From Chara braunii (Eukaryota; Streptophyta; Charophyceae; Charales; Characeae): DNA of 25,935 nt. The notes beneath the pieces are model-generated. The model had not been told where the DNA came from. It saw nothing but the letters and a program-made list of their open reading frames with translations, and made no database searches. Below are positions 17,364-25,935 of the stretch, piece by piece (position 1 is the first letter of the stretch; the number at the start of each line of letters is the position of its first letter). A program made the translations under genes and the position numbers. The stretch covers positions 1,014,790 to 1,040,724 of the forward strand of contig BFEA01000292.1 in assembly GCA_003427395.1 (NCBI GenBank). Direction: 5' to 3'.

Positions 17364-17902
17364 AGGATTGCCCACTTTTCGAAGGCGATTGCAGGAGAAT
17401 GCGAGCTCTTCGAATCCACATCAGAGCCTGCCGAGATTCCAACTGCGGGGACCGTCTCTGCGGCGATCCGGCTTTGCGACACGTCCTGCTTTGTGCAGAC
17501 GTGGCCTGCTCGAGGTGCTTACGGATCAGGTCGGAACAGAGGGAACAGATGAGATTCGCTGGAGCTGTTGAGCCTCAGCACCTGCCAACGGATGGGGGTG
17601 ATGGTAGAAGGCCGCTGCATTTGCTAGGCGGGAATCATGGCCGTGTCGAAGCGACCAAGAGACGAAGGACGGAGAAAGAGGAGGTCGAGGAGGAAGAGCA
17701 AGTGCACGAGAGCAATCGGGATGACGACGAGGAAAACAAGCTAGTACGTGGTGATCCAGTCGACTTGCGGAATGCCCATCAAAAAAGCGAACGGAAGCGA
17801 CCCAAGTACTGCGTGCCAATCTTCTCTTCAGGAGAAAGAGCGAGAATCAGCGATGGCAGCCGCCGTCTTGACAGTCCTCGTTCGATCAGTCCCCCGGCCG
17901 AG
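17364..17902 (+). CDS. Exon 4 of HAC-like gene: TAZ zinc finger and acidic/basic tail
   Basis: Acceptor TTCTCGCAG|AGGATT, phase 1. With exon 3 it forms a full TAZ pattern: H1238-x3-C1242-x4-C1247-x6-C1254; H1263-x3-C1267-x4-C1272-x4-C1277; H1284-x3-C1288-x4-C1293-x2-C1296. The M-x-x-L-x-x-H-I helix and HCCC spacing are diagnostic of TAZ domains, which bind activators in CBP/p300 and HAC proteins. A K-R-R-R cluster (1343-1346) next to a Glu-rich stretch and a KRPK motif suggest nuclear localisation. The end is uncertain: GAG|GTCAGT at 17903 is a fair phase-0 donor; otherwise the frame runs to TAG at 17945-17947 (about 1438 residues in all). Confidence 0.8.
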
Positions 17903-17939
17903 GTCAGTGATGGAACAGAGCTCTCCTTGTCTTTCCGCC

Positions 17940-17985
17940 TCACATAGTGTCACATAGTACAACATAGTACCACCACATAGCACCT
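17940..17985 (+). repeat. Short CACATAGTR tandem repeat
   Basis: (C)ACATAGT occurs four to five times with small variations immediately after the possible stop codon of exon 4. Confidence 0.7.
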
Positions 17986-18245
17986 CATTCTACCGCGCGT
18001 AGTAGCAGCAAGCACGCCTGACATCCATGGATGGCTTGGCAGTTCTGATTCGCTTGCCCGATAACGCCTTCCCCTTGCGCAGGGGATTCTTGTTTTGACA
18101 GCTTTGCTGGCTTCCTAGAGTCCTGTATCAGCTGGTCGAAAAAGGCTTTAAAAGGGTAACCATCATAATTGCGTAGGGCTGACTGCTGTGCTCTCCAAGG
18201 TACAAGAAACATAATCTGCGTAGGGTGATTCACTTTACCGAGCAA
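17985..18245 (-). other. Unrecognised minus-strand coding-like stretch
   Basis: An 86-codon open frame with mixed composition (motifs YPFKAFFDQLIQDSR, KLSKQESP) and no simple repeats. I recognise no family and see no supporting splice context. It could be a decayed transposon or chance. Confidence 0.2.
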
Positions 18246-18435
18246 ACTGGCAGACGCTCGCTAGCGCCGAGAGCTTCAAAGGGGCTCGGGCTGTCCTGCC
18301 TCTTCGTTTGTATAGACAACTGACTCAACTCTGTTTACTGTACATAATCATTTGTACATCATGATGTAGTCGAGTTTCGTAGGCCCTGCCTGGATAGCGG
18401 GGGTGGGGATGGGGAGGGTGAGTGTGTTGGTGTGA

Positions 18436-18482
18436 GAAAGGTCGTGACCTTCGTTCAAAAAAATATGAACGCGAAATCCGTT
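18436..18482. repeat. Palindrome AAGGTCGTGACCTT and adjacent small hairpin
   Basis: A 14-bp perfect palindrome followed by CGTTC-(A/T-rich)-GAACG. GTGACCTTCGT recurs near 18687. Possibly a protein-binding site or chance. Confidence 0.5.
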
Positions 18483-18538
18483 GACGTTAAGCTTTCTCAG
18501 AAGACGGCAGCCTCTCGAATGCTTGTAGCTCTGCAGTT

Positions 18539-18654
18539 TGCTCTGGCTTGCTGCGAGACCAACTACCAGGTGCACAAGCTTTGCCACCTACGAGTATGCT
18601 CTGGCTTGCTGCGAGACCAGCTACCAGGTGCACAAGCTTTGCCACCTACGAGTA
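18539..18654 (+). repeat. 58-bp tandem duplication
   Basis: 18539-18596 and 18597-18654 are identical but for one base (CAACTACC versus CAGCTACC). Recent duplication or assembly duplication. Confidence 0.92.
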
Positions 18655-19690
18655 ATGGCGTCGGAGTACGAACTCCTCCTGGGAGGTAGTGACCTTCGTA
18701 GGGGCACTTAACTTCGGTGCGGTCTATGTGACAGTTTTACAGTGTCACGGTATCCGTCTGTCTGCACACGTCCATAGCGTTCCGCTTGTTAGCAGCTTTG
18801 CTGTCTGTCTTGCCGTGGCGTCCTCCTTGGCGTTTTCTCTGATGTCTTGTTTATCTTCACCCGAATCGAAGTCTGTTCTGAGCGGTGATTTGCAATCGCC
18901 CGCTGTCTAGGTTCCCTCCTGTCCCTCAGGGGTTGATGGAGACATGGCTGTCTTCCTCGGACTCGGAGTTGCAGCACCCGATAGATTTGGGGGTTTGCTT
19001 GCGACTTTTCACAGTGAGAGGGGTCTTTGACTTTAGGAACGCAATTGCGATGTGCAAGGACGTGATGTCTCTCAAGCATTTTTTTCTTCTTCTTCTACGG
19101 AGACTCTGATTTGTAATACAAGTAGAGAAAAGGTCGAAAGCGCTCTTCATGTCGAAGCTTCCTTGGCGGCAAAAGTGTGCTCTTGTCTTCTCTGGTACGC
19201 TGGCCTCACTCTGGCTTTCAAAAAACTGCCATGGTCGTTGCTTCTTCGCGACTTTGCAACACCTTTCCTTTTTTCGTTTGTTGGATTCTTGACGCTGTGC
19301 TCGCGTCGTCGGTCTCTAGGCTCTAGCCTCTAGGTAGTGCTTGCGTGAAGTTGCGTCCCAGTTAGGACCGAGATTTGCTGTGAAGCAGCTCTCTTTGTTG
19401 TTGGCGATTACAGTTTTTTTGTTTTGTCCTGTTCGATTTCCGGTGTATATTCGTTTTGGGATGAGTTGAAGTAGCCACCCTCACTCCGCATGGGAGGGAC
19501 ATCGTGATAGTGAGTACTACGCAGTTTGAAGGCCGTTCTTAATGGTGGTTCTTTTCCATAGAGCTAGCTGTACAGCCAACGGATCATACTTTTCGTCGAA
19601 AATTTCATTTTAGCTTCTTTGGGCGTTGAATTCAATTACATTCAATTCGATTCAATTTTAACGTTTCAGTTTTCAAATCTTGTTTCGGTC
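18655..19690. other. Downstream region without recognised gene
   Basis: Mixed composition; several short open frames on both strands, none with recognisable motifs. No PHD, KAT11 or ZZ signature, which would be expected next in a HAC gene. Confidence 0.4.
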
Positions 19691-19854
19691 AAGTGTATGT
19701 ACTAGACATCAGTGAGGGCCAAATATGCAGGTCGTCACATCTTGTCCCACCCTTATCTGGACTGTGTTTGTGGGTGTTTGTGTGTGCGAGGGTGCGTGCT
19801 GGTGTGAGAGAGGCAGAACCAGGTAGGAAGCGCCCCCACCCCCGCACGCGCACG

Positions 19855-19880
19855 AGCGAGCGACAGAGCGAGAGCGAGCG

Positions 19881-19947
<67 letters not shown>

Positions 19948-19999
19948 TAAAACGCCAGAGATTGGTAGTTGATCGTTGAAGTATGGGCATAGACACACG

Positions 20000-20040
<41 letters not shown>
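19855..20040 (+). repeat. Two (GA)n tracts with (GAGC)n lead-in
   Basis: GCGAGCGA-type repeats pass into about 30 GA units (to 19946); a second tract of about 18 GA units lies at 20002-20038. Confidence 0.85.
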
Positions 20041-20165
20041 GAAAAACGAACTGGCAAGAAAGGTATGAAAGTCCTAAGGGGAAAACAACTTGCGGAGGCA
20101 TGCATATTGATACGAGGGTTGAGTTGTATATAACCATTAGAGAGGGAGGGAACGAGAAATTCGGA

Positions 20166-20424
20166 TCAAACATGCGTGTCCCAGGAATTTTGCTCGCGAC
20201 CGATGATTTTCCGGAATCTCTTGAGCGTATTTCCGCCAATTCGGATCACTAGTTCTCTACAGGCGTGGTCTGCATCCTGATCAAGATGTTCTTGCGGACG
20301 CCTGGACACTTTTAAGCTTTTGAGGAATTCCTTCACTGTTTGCTCCTTAGGCATCCGTAAATGACTTGAAATGAGTGCACGTTTTATACGACCAACCAAC
20401 GAGGCACTGACGCTTTGTAAATGC
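20166..20424 (-). other. Possible minus-strand exon, unrecognised protein
   Basis: The open frame on the minus strand reads a charged, non-repetitive sequence with motifs RIKRALISSHLRMPKEQTV and LKRFRKIIGREQNSW, ending at a TGA near 20166. An acceptor-like CAG lies near 20410 on that strand. Upstream, the frame runs into microsatellites and is meaningless. Composition looks protein-like, but I know no family. Confidence 0.28.
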
Positions 20425-20482
20425 AAATGTTCACCTGACCGCCAGTTTTGAGCGGGTGGTGTTGGTGACAATATGTTCAAGT

Positions 20483-20483
<1 letters not shown>

Positions 20484-20555
<72 letters not shown>

Positions 20556-20580
20556 TACACACAAACACAAACACAAACAC
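20484..20580 (+). repeat. (CT)n-(CA)n compound microsatellite
   Basis: About 12 CT units then about 20 CA units with ACAAAC variants. It is the only long pyrimidine-sense CT tract in the window; all the others are GA on this strand. Confidence 0.85.
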
Positions 20581-20659
20581 AGCTCTGGATGAGTCGTTGA
20601 AAGTCCGACGAAACAGTGTGGCGCAGTCATGCTTTTTTCGAGTGTACAGCGAAGATGAG

Positions 20660-20740
<81 letters not shown>
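20660..20740 (+). repeat. (CA)n microsatellite, ~38 units
   Basis: Uninterrupted CA repeat from about 20660 to 20737. Confidence 0.92.
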
Positions 20741-21300
20741 CACACAGAGTGTGGTACGTGTGCATGTATGCCCCTGAGATGCCAGGCTTTCTTTATCAGG
20801 CTTTATGTTGGTCTTGTCTGTCCCTCGTCTCTCTATGCGCCTTCCCTCCCCTCTGTCTGGCTTGATCTCAGTTTTAAATTATTGAGAGGGTATACAATAT
20901 TTGACTTGATTAATGTGATGACATTGTGCATCATGACTCAAGCTGAGTGTATGTCGTAGACTATTTTGCAGTGTGTGTGTGGCAGTTCTGATGTGTTTTT
21001 TGGGGGGGAAAGCGGCCCCTTTTTTTGGATATTTTTTTTAGGGTCAAAAATACGTGAAGAAAAAAACTAAAAATATGGGGTTGTAGGGTTTTGCAACCCC
21101 ATAATTTTATTTTTTTTATTTGACTTCATTTATAAATTTTAAACAATGAAAAACGAAAATCGGTTAAAAAGGAAAAGAAAAATAAAAATAAAGAAAAGAA
21201 AAGCAGTAATCGTTTTTTAAAAATTTTGAATTTTCCCATTTTTTTCTTGAATGATATGGACATTATGGAGTAAGAGTCGTCCAAAAAATTTTGCACAGGT
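20741..21300. other. AT-rich downstream region with a small hairpin
   Basis: TATGGGGTTG (21074-21083) and CAACCCCATA (21094-21103) form a perfect 10-bp stem with a 10-nt loop; flanks are A/T-rich. No gene is seen. Confidence 0.5.
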
Positions 21301-21478
21301 AGAACCTTCTTCTTTGCTGTTTTTTTTTTTGTTCTTCTTTTTCTTCTTCGCTGTTTTTGTTTTCTTCTTCTTTTTTTGCTGTTTTGTTTTCTTCTTTTTT
21401 TTCTTCTTCTTCTTCCTTGCTGTTGTTTTTTTCCCCCTTCACCTTTTTCTCCTTTTTTTCTTCTCCTCCTCCTTCGGG
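21301..21478 (+). repeat. Pyrimidine-only-biased (TTC/TTT) tract
   Basis: Almost all T and C on the plus strand, broken by repeated GCTGTTTT words. The Phe-rich and, on the other strand, Lys/Glu-rich frames are composition artefacts. Confidence 0.7.
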
Positions 21479-21498
21479 CAATTTGGCGGTGGTGGCCA

Positions 21499-21499
<1 letters not shown>

Positions 21500-21533
<34 letters not shown>

Positions 21534-21534
21534 T

Positions 21535-21598
<64 letters not shown>

Positions 21599-21600
21599 TG
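21500..21600. repeat. (CA)n-(TG)n palindrome followed by (GA)n
   Basis: CA and TG tracts meet at AGACTCT, giving perfect inverted arms of 26 nt (21507-21532 and 21534-21559) with a one-base centre. (GA)n then runs to about 21592, followed by GGAGAGAT repeats. Confidence 0.85.
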
Positions 21601-21631
21601 GAGAGATGGAGAGATGGAGAGAAAGAACAGG

Positions 21632-21734
21632 TTAGTCTCCAACCTTGCAGCTGGCCTCATGGTACTTCCATGGATAGGATGAGCAAAATCGAATGAATCT
21701 ACCGGTAGAACATGGAAATATACACTGTCGTTTC

Positions 21735-21813
<79 letters not shown>

Positions 21814-21958
21814 TCTCCAACCTTGCGGCTGGCCTCGTCTAACTTCCATGGATAGGATGAGCAAAATCTAACGAATCTACAGCTAGAACATGGAAATATA
21901 CACTGCCAGACTTGTTTGTTTGTTTGTTTTTGTATTGGTGTTTGTGTGTGGTAGGTAG

Positions 21959-21995
<37 letters not shown>
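21632..21995 (+). repeat. Tandem pair of MITE halves plus microsatellites
   Basis: Unit 1 (about 21635-21811) and unit 2 (about 21813-21994) each read TCTCCAACCTTGC(A/G)GCTGGC then CTC, CTTCCATGGATAGGATGAGC, AAAATC, GAATCTAC, AGAACATGGAAATATACACTG, then T/G-rich and GA tracts. The AGAACATGGAAA-TACAC core matches the interior of the ~122-bp MITE family. Right halves appear replaced by microsatellite. Confidence 0.75.
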
Positions 21996-21997
<2 letters not shown>

Positions 21998-22049
21998 AAC
22001 ACACAGAAAATATATATATATATATTTTTTTAAATGGTTTTTTTTTTTC

Positions 22050-22795
22050 TTTCCCCAACCTGAAAAAGAACCCCCTGAAATTTCACTTTTTTTTTTTTTT
22101 CTTTAGTTCATTATGGCGGGGGATGCCATGCGCAGGGGATGCATGCGCCCCGATTTTCGGCGCACGGCCGTGGGATCCGTGGCTGTGGGGGTCACGTAGA
22201 TGACCTGATTCCAAGGCAGCTTGCGAGCATGCTATGAAGCCACACATCACTGCTTACACCTCTTGGGTAAAGCCCAAGCCACTGGCCAGAACCTTTGTGA
22301 AACCAGAATGATATATTCTTAGCACGAATGTAGCATCAAAATCGGTCTTGGTTCTGAGCATGACTGCCAACGTCCCTGCCTGTCTGTCCATGTTCAAGGT
22401 TTCCCCAACTTGAAGGTGCAGTGTGTCAGTTGCACGACCAATATTGCGCAGACACACAGCGCTCCCTCAGCTTCGCAGATCATCTGTACCTCGGCAGTGC
22501 TTCCTCGCCCAAATTCGCTGCCTTCCTCTGATGGCTGCTGAGGTCGCGCTCGCTGGATTTCGTCAGCTACTCTCATGGCTGCGGGTGTTGCGCTGAGGCA
22601 GGGGTTCTCCCTCCGGAGCTCTACGCCATGCCAGATGATACGGTGATACCCTCGTGTGATTATGTTCATGACCGGACAAAGGCTCACATGCGTGGTAATG
22701 ACGAGGGCAGTACCTCTTCCTTGGTTGGTCTATATTGACAGATCTCCTTTGACTATCGCGTCTCGAAGCTTTCCGTTGATTTCAGGTTGGGGAAA
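22050..22795. repeat. 16-bp perfect inverted repeat TTTCCCCAACCTGAAA, 730 bp apart
   Basis: 22050-22065 and 22780-22795 are exact complements; a third related word GTTTCCCCAACTTGAAGG lies at about 22399. They could be ends of an unknown element, but no target duplication is seen outside them. Confidence 0.45.
22254..22687 (-). other. Minus-strand coding-like segments, frame-shifted, unrecognised
   Basis: Two overlapping minus-strand frames look protein-like: 22687-22394 (RIIWHGVELRRENPC, AAMRVADEIQRARPQ) and 22457-22254 (LNMDRQAGTLAVMLRTKTDF, FVLRIYHSGFTKVLASGLGF). They would join only by splicing or a frameshift. Family unknown; possibly an antisense gene remnant or transposon piece. Confidence 0.28.
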
Positions 22796-22866
22796 CTACT
22801 TTACAGGTGACTGTAGTGGATATGCTGAAGGCATAGTCTTACCCCATCAGTAATCCTGGTGGAGGG

Positions 22867-23070
22867 TCAGATGCTCAGTGCATTCATAGGGTTGTTGTCA
22901 CTTGTTGTTGATAGGTCAATTCCCCGAGCGCCCTCCTTGAAGTTCATGAAAAATTTTATTTTTCCAGTTGCCATGGATGTATGTTTACATTCAGGATCAG
23001 CCTGGCAGTGCCTGTCATTTAACTTTGGAACGGATTTAGCGAAAAGGTTGGTCCGGTGAGCGGGGGGGTG
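22867..23070 (-). other. Minus-strand coding-like segment, unrecognised
   Basis: Minus-strand reading HRTNLFAKSVPKLNDRHCQA..KIKFFMNFKEGARGIDL ends at a stop near 22867. Composition is plausible for protein; there is no known motif and no firm exon ends. Confidence 0.22.
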
Positions 23071-23214
23071 ACAGTTAGCAAAAAGGGTAAGAAAGTGGAT
23101 CTTAGAGAAAAGGTTGAGAAAGTTAGAGTTAGCCTGTGTGGAGCACATACTGTTTGTGAGGGAGGGCAGGCCCAATTCCTGGAAGCTTGTAATTATATAC
23201 AAAGAATCTGAATA

Positions 23215-23360
23215 CCTTTCTTTGTCTCTTTCTTTTTCTTTTGCTTTTTTCTTTGTCAGACTGTGTCTTCTTAAGAATAAGAAGACAGAAAAAAAAAGAA
23301 AAAGAAAAAAAAGAATAAGAAGACTATAAAAAGGAGAAGAAAAATAAAAAAAATGAAGAT
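23215..23360. repeat. T/C-rich stretch followed by A/G-rich stretch
   Basis: Pyrimidine-biased 23215-23265 then purine-biased 23275-23355; loosely self-complementary. No gene. Confidence 0.5.
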
Positions 23361-23651
23361 AATGTGTTTAATCATTAATGAATGTGGGGATGTGTCACGA
23401 TGAACGTCTGTGAGATCGCTGACATGCCTTTGCCCACCCTTGACTGAAAGACAAGCTTGGTGTGCAGTCACTGCAGTGGTGATGGACGCTAACCAAAAGG
23501 AGCTTAACACCGACTCGTCAGCACCAACGCACCGGACAATTCCATCTATACGCTCTACCCAACCATGTGCTTAGCGGCGTTCGCGCTGTTCGCAAATATC
23601 ACACTGCCATCGACCATTGACTGGCAGTAACTGTTCCCATCTCACTGTAAT

Positions 23652-23725
23652 TCAGCCACGCGCCATTCAGGGCTATCGTCAGCTTTTTCGGACTGGATTA
23701 GTCCGAAAAGGCACCGTGGCGCTGA
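23652..23725. repeat. Imperfect hairpin centred on CTTTTTCGGACT / AGTCCGAAAAGG
   Basis: The inner stem 23684-23694 with 23700-23710 pairs almost perfectly around a 5-nt loop. The outer words TTCAGC-CACG and CGTGGCGCTGAG also pair. May be a small foldback element. Confidence 0.5.
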
Positions 23726-25195
23726 GTATTAGTGCGTACTAAACGTTTTTGAGCGACTTGCTGCTGCTGGAGACCCCCATACAGCAGTGGAACTTCAACA
23801 TTCTCTTCGAGACAGACCATAAACTTCGAACTTCAAAGTGTCGTCTGTTGGGAACAACCCCTGCCCTGATATCTCATCGCTGAAAGATTGTCACTGTCAC
23901 AGTGTTCATGCTGAAGAGAAGTGAGAGCATAGCAAAGTAATTTTACACATCATCTGCCAGTACTATCAGAAGGTTTAGGTTATGGAAAGCCTTCGGCCTT
24001 ATGTGGTTTACAATTAGGAGGTCTTATTATAACCAAGATTAGCGATGTAACTCCAACGCCACATAACGGATGTCGTCCGCCTAAGAAACGCCGGTTGTAA
24101 TATCATATCATTGCTTCTGAGGATTGACAGAGGCACGAACGAAGGAAGTGCTAAGAGAATAACTTGAACACTCTCCAGTCATCCTTTCCCCATCACATGA
24201 CATAATTGTGATCATGGAGAAATGACTTCATCTCTTGAGATGGTTTGAAACATGAGCTGGAAGGAGAAAAGGAAAATTGGAGGCAAGTTCCATTTCGGTT
24301 TCAGAGTAGAAACTGTTTCGAGTGTTTGATGAACAAGAAATGAATTTGCTTCAACAAATAAAGCTGATATGTAAGAATAAAAAAGTAGTTTCAATTGGAG
24401 TCTTTGGACTGAATTAATATCATGGCCAAGCGACAATAACCGCTGCTCAATGATTCCAAAACTGAATTTCGACTGCGTGTCACGACATCAGCCGGATGTC
24501 AACTGCAGATTCACTTGTTCAAAGTCTTCACCCATGGCTTCTAGTAGTATCTCTTATACAGTAACCGTTGTTATCGCCCAATAGGCTCAACTTGAAGTGT
24601 CAGTCTTCTGCAAGGCTGGCATGCCAGTGCATGGGTGGTGGCTTAAGGTTCATTGCAGAACATAAGGTCCAAAGCAAAATCTAAAACCTCCTCATGAAGC
24701 ACGGAAGAGAGACACACGTTGCAGCGTTATATACTCATCGATGTGTGGTTCAGGCACTCAACGTCAGCACTAAGTCTTGAAGAGGACCTACAAGTGCAGG
24801 GTCAGTTAGATCTGTTGAGCTCCACTTCGCTACACAATAATTTGAAAGCAATGCTCCAATGGTAGGGAAACGTTTTTCTGCTTCACGTTGTTGAAACAAG
24901 TGCAGCCGCAACAGGTTGCGAGTTCAAAAAGGCAAAAAGAACACAACAAGGCAGTTTGTGGACACGGCCGTAATCCGAAAGGATTCAACGGTCGTTTAAT
25001 TCCTCGGCCCGGGTTCCACATGTTACTCATCCACATGTTACTCAGTACACAACTAGACCAGCGCTAGGCTCTAGTCTCCTGCTGTAAATAAAGGTAAAAC
25101 AAGCCGGGCCCCACTGTCCCCTTCAAAAATTCAGAGATTCAAATGGTTCAGAAGTTTGACAAGATAGTCGTTCTTCACATTTCTTCATCACAACA
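23726..25195. other. 1.5-kb stretch without recognised gene or repeat
   Basis: Balanced composition. Small palindromes only (CTGGCATGCCAG near 24618; AATCC-GAAA-GGATT near 24971). No RNA gene or protein family recognised on either strand. Confidence 0.45.
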
Positions 25196-25197
25196 GA

Positions 25198-25525
25198 GCT
25201 GGTGCTGCACCACTCATTTCTTCACCACAACAGCAACTCAGCAACTCGGTCTATCATCTTCTTTTTTCTCTATGGTCTTTTTATATTTCCCTCCCATAAT
25301 TTAAGCAAAAAGGTGTCAAGTACATTTCAGTTACGATCGACTTTTGAATGAGCAAAACAAACAGTTCAACTGCTGGTGCTGCACCACTCATTTCTTCATC
25401 ACGACAGCAACTCGGTCTATCCTCTTTTTTTTTCTCTATGGTCTTTCTGTATTTCCCCCTATAAAACAAAAAGGTGTTAAGTACATTTCAGTTCCGAGCG
25501 AGTTTTGAATGAGCAAAACACACAC
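25198..25525 (+). repeat. Tandem duplication, ~165-bp unit
   Basis: Each unit carries CTGGTGCTGCACCACTCATT, TCTTCA(C/T)CAC, GCAACTCGGTCTATC, TTTTCTCTATGGTCTTT, AAAAAGGTGT(C/T)AAGTACATT, TCAGTT and TTTTGAATGAGCAAAACA. First unit about 25198-25372, second about 25373-25525; a partial TTTCTTCATCACAACAG lies just before. Confidence 0.85.
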
Positions 25526-25735
25526 AGCCACTTTGAAAAAGCACTACAACCGCAGCGTGGCTTTTGGAAATTAAATGATATCACAATTAAGGATATTTAT
25601 CCCCACCAAACATGTTATTCGTTAAAATAGTACATTATTTTTCAAATAGTACTTTTGTAGACAATATGTAACCTCAAATAGCTCTCAACGACCACGTAAA
25701 GTATAACTTTGATGAGCGCAAACCCTCTCCCGACA

Positions 25736-25870
25736 AGCTACGTGACACCGTCGGCCGCGGATCCTGCGGCCGAGTCAGAGTCCGAGGAGGCCGGCCGCGG
25801 GCCCACGGCCGAGGCCGCGCGGCCGAGTCTGCGCGCGGCCGCGCCACATCCAGGCGGGGGCGCGCGCTCA
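25736..25870. other. CpG-rich GGCCGAG/CGCGGCC patch
   Basis: A very GC-rich block with repeated GGCCG(A/C)G words contrasting with AT-rich surroundings. It could be a promoter-type CpG island or a repeat. No protein recognised; the Arg/Pro-rich minus-strand frame follows from base composition. Confidence 0.5.
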
Positions 25871-25922
25871 AAATCGGCGTGCGCACTCAGCCTGTGCATG
25901 TCGGCCGCTATTGGCCTACACC

Positions 25923-25935
25923 AAAAAAAAAAAAA
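25923..25935 (+). repeat. Poly(A) at window end
   Basis: Thirteen A end the window, consistent with a contig edge collapsing in a homopolymer. Confidence 0.7.

Noticed and set aside
17985-19350. Downstream catalytic exons (PHD, KAT11, ZZ) of the HAC-like gene
   Set aside because: I looked for Cys/His and KAT11-like motifs in the open frames and found none.
24957-25045. rRNA, snoRNA or tRNA fragment around the AATCCGAAAGGATT hairpin
   Set aside because: Neither strand matched an rRNA core or complete snoRNA/tRNA boxes that I could identify.

Overview
The window looks like nuclear DNA from a large, repeat-rich eukaryotic genome. The evidence is GT..AG introns of 1.4-8.6 kb, abundant GA/CA/GT microsatellites, long A/T and G runs, U6 snRNA retropseudogenes, MITE-like foldback elements and very low coding density. 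The one clear gene joins a KIX-like domain to a downstream TAZ zinc finger, the order I associate with plant HAC (p300/CBP-type) histone acetyltransferases. I therefore lean to a streptophyte, perhaps a charophyte alga such as Chara. That is inference; no marker gene settles it.

Main gene (+ strand, about 1291 to at least 17902). Four exons fit together in phase: exon 1 (1291-1435), exon 2 (10075-10269), exon 3 (12615-16007) and exon 4 (17364-17902, or to a stop at 17947). All three introns are phase 1. Exons 1+2 encode the two halves of a KIX-like helical domain. Exon 3 encodes about 1130 residues of low-complexity, probably disordered, protein and ends with the first zinc ligands of a TAZ domain. 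Exon 4 completes that domain with three HCCC sites in all. No PHD, HAT (KAT11), ZZ or second TAZ domain is recognisable in the remaining 8 kb, so the gene either continues past the window or is a short HAC-like protein.

Intron 1 (1436-10074) is a store of repeats. It holds two near-perfect hairpins (1912-2049, 8348-8548), a foldback family sharing a GGTCATTATAGCTG-type arm, a 283-bp element with 12-bp TIRs and 8-bp target duplications, several copies of a ~122-bp MITE family, minisatellites, a U6 pseudogene that itself carries a small poly(A) insertion, and a tRNA-like SINE head. Intron 2 (10270-12614) holds compound microsatellites and a 23-bp minisatellite in which most units carry a G-box/ABRE-like CCACGTGTC. 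Intron 3 (16008-17363) holds a second U6 retrocopy with a 16-bp target-site duplication.

Upstream (1-1290) are three diverged ~165-bp units alternating with GA tracts. Downstream (17948-25935) are microsatellites, tandemly repeated MITE halves, purine/pyrimidine-biased tracts, a few unrecognised minus-strand coding-like stretches, and a CpG-rich patch at the end. The window begins in a G/C homopolymer-like run and ends in poly(A), as contig ends often do.
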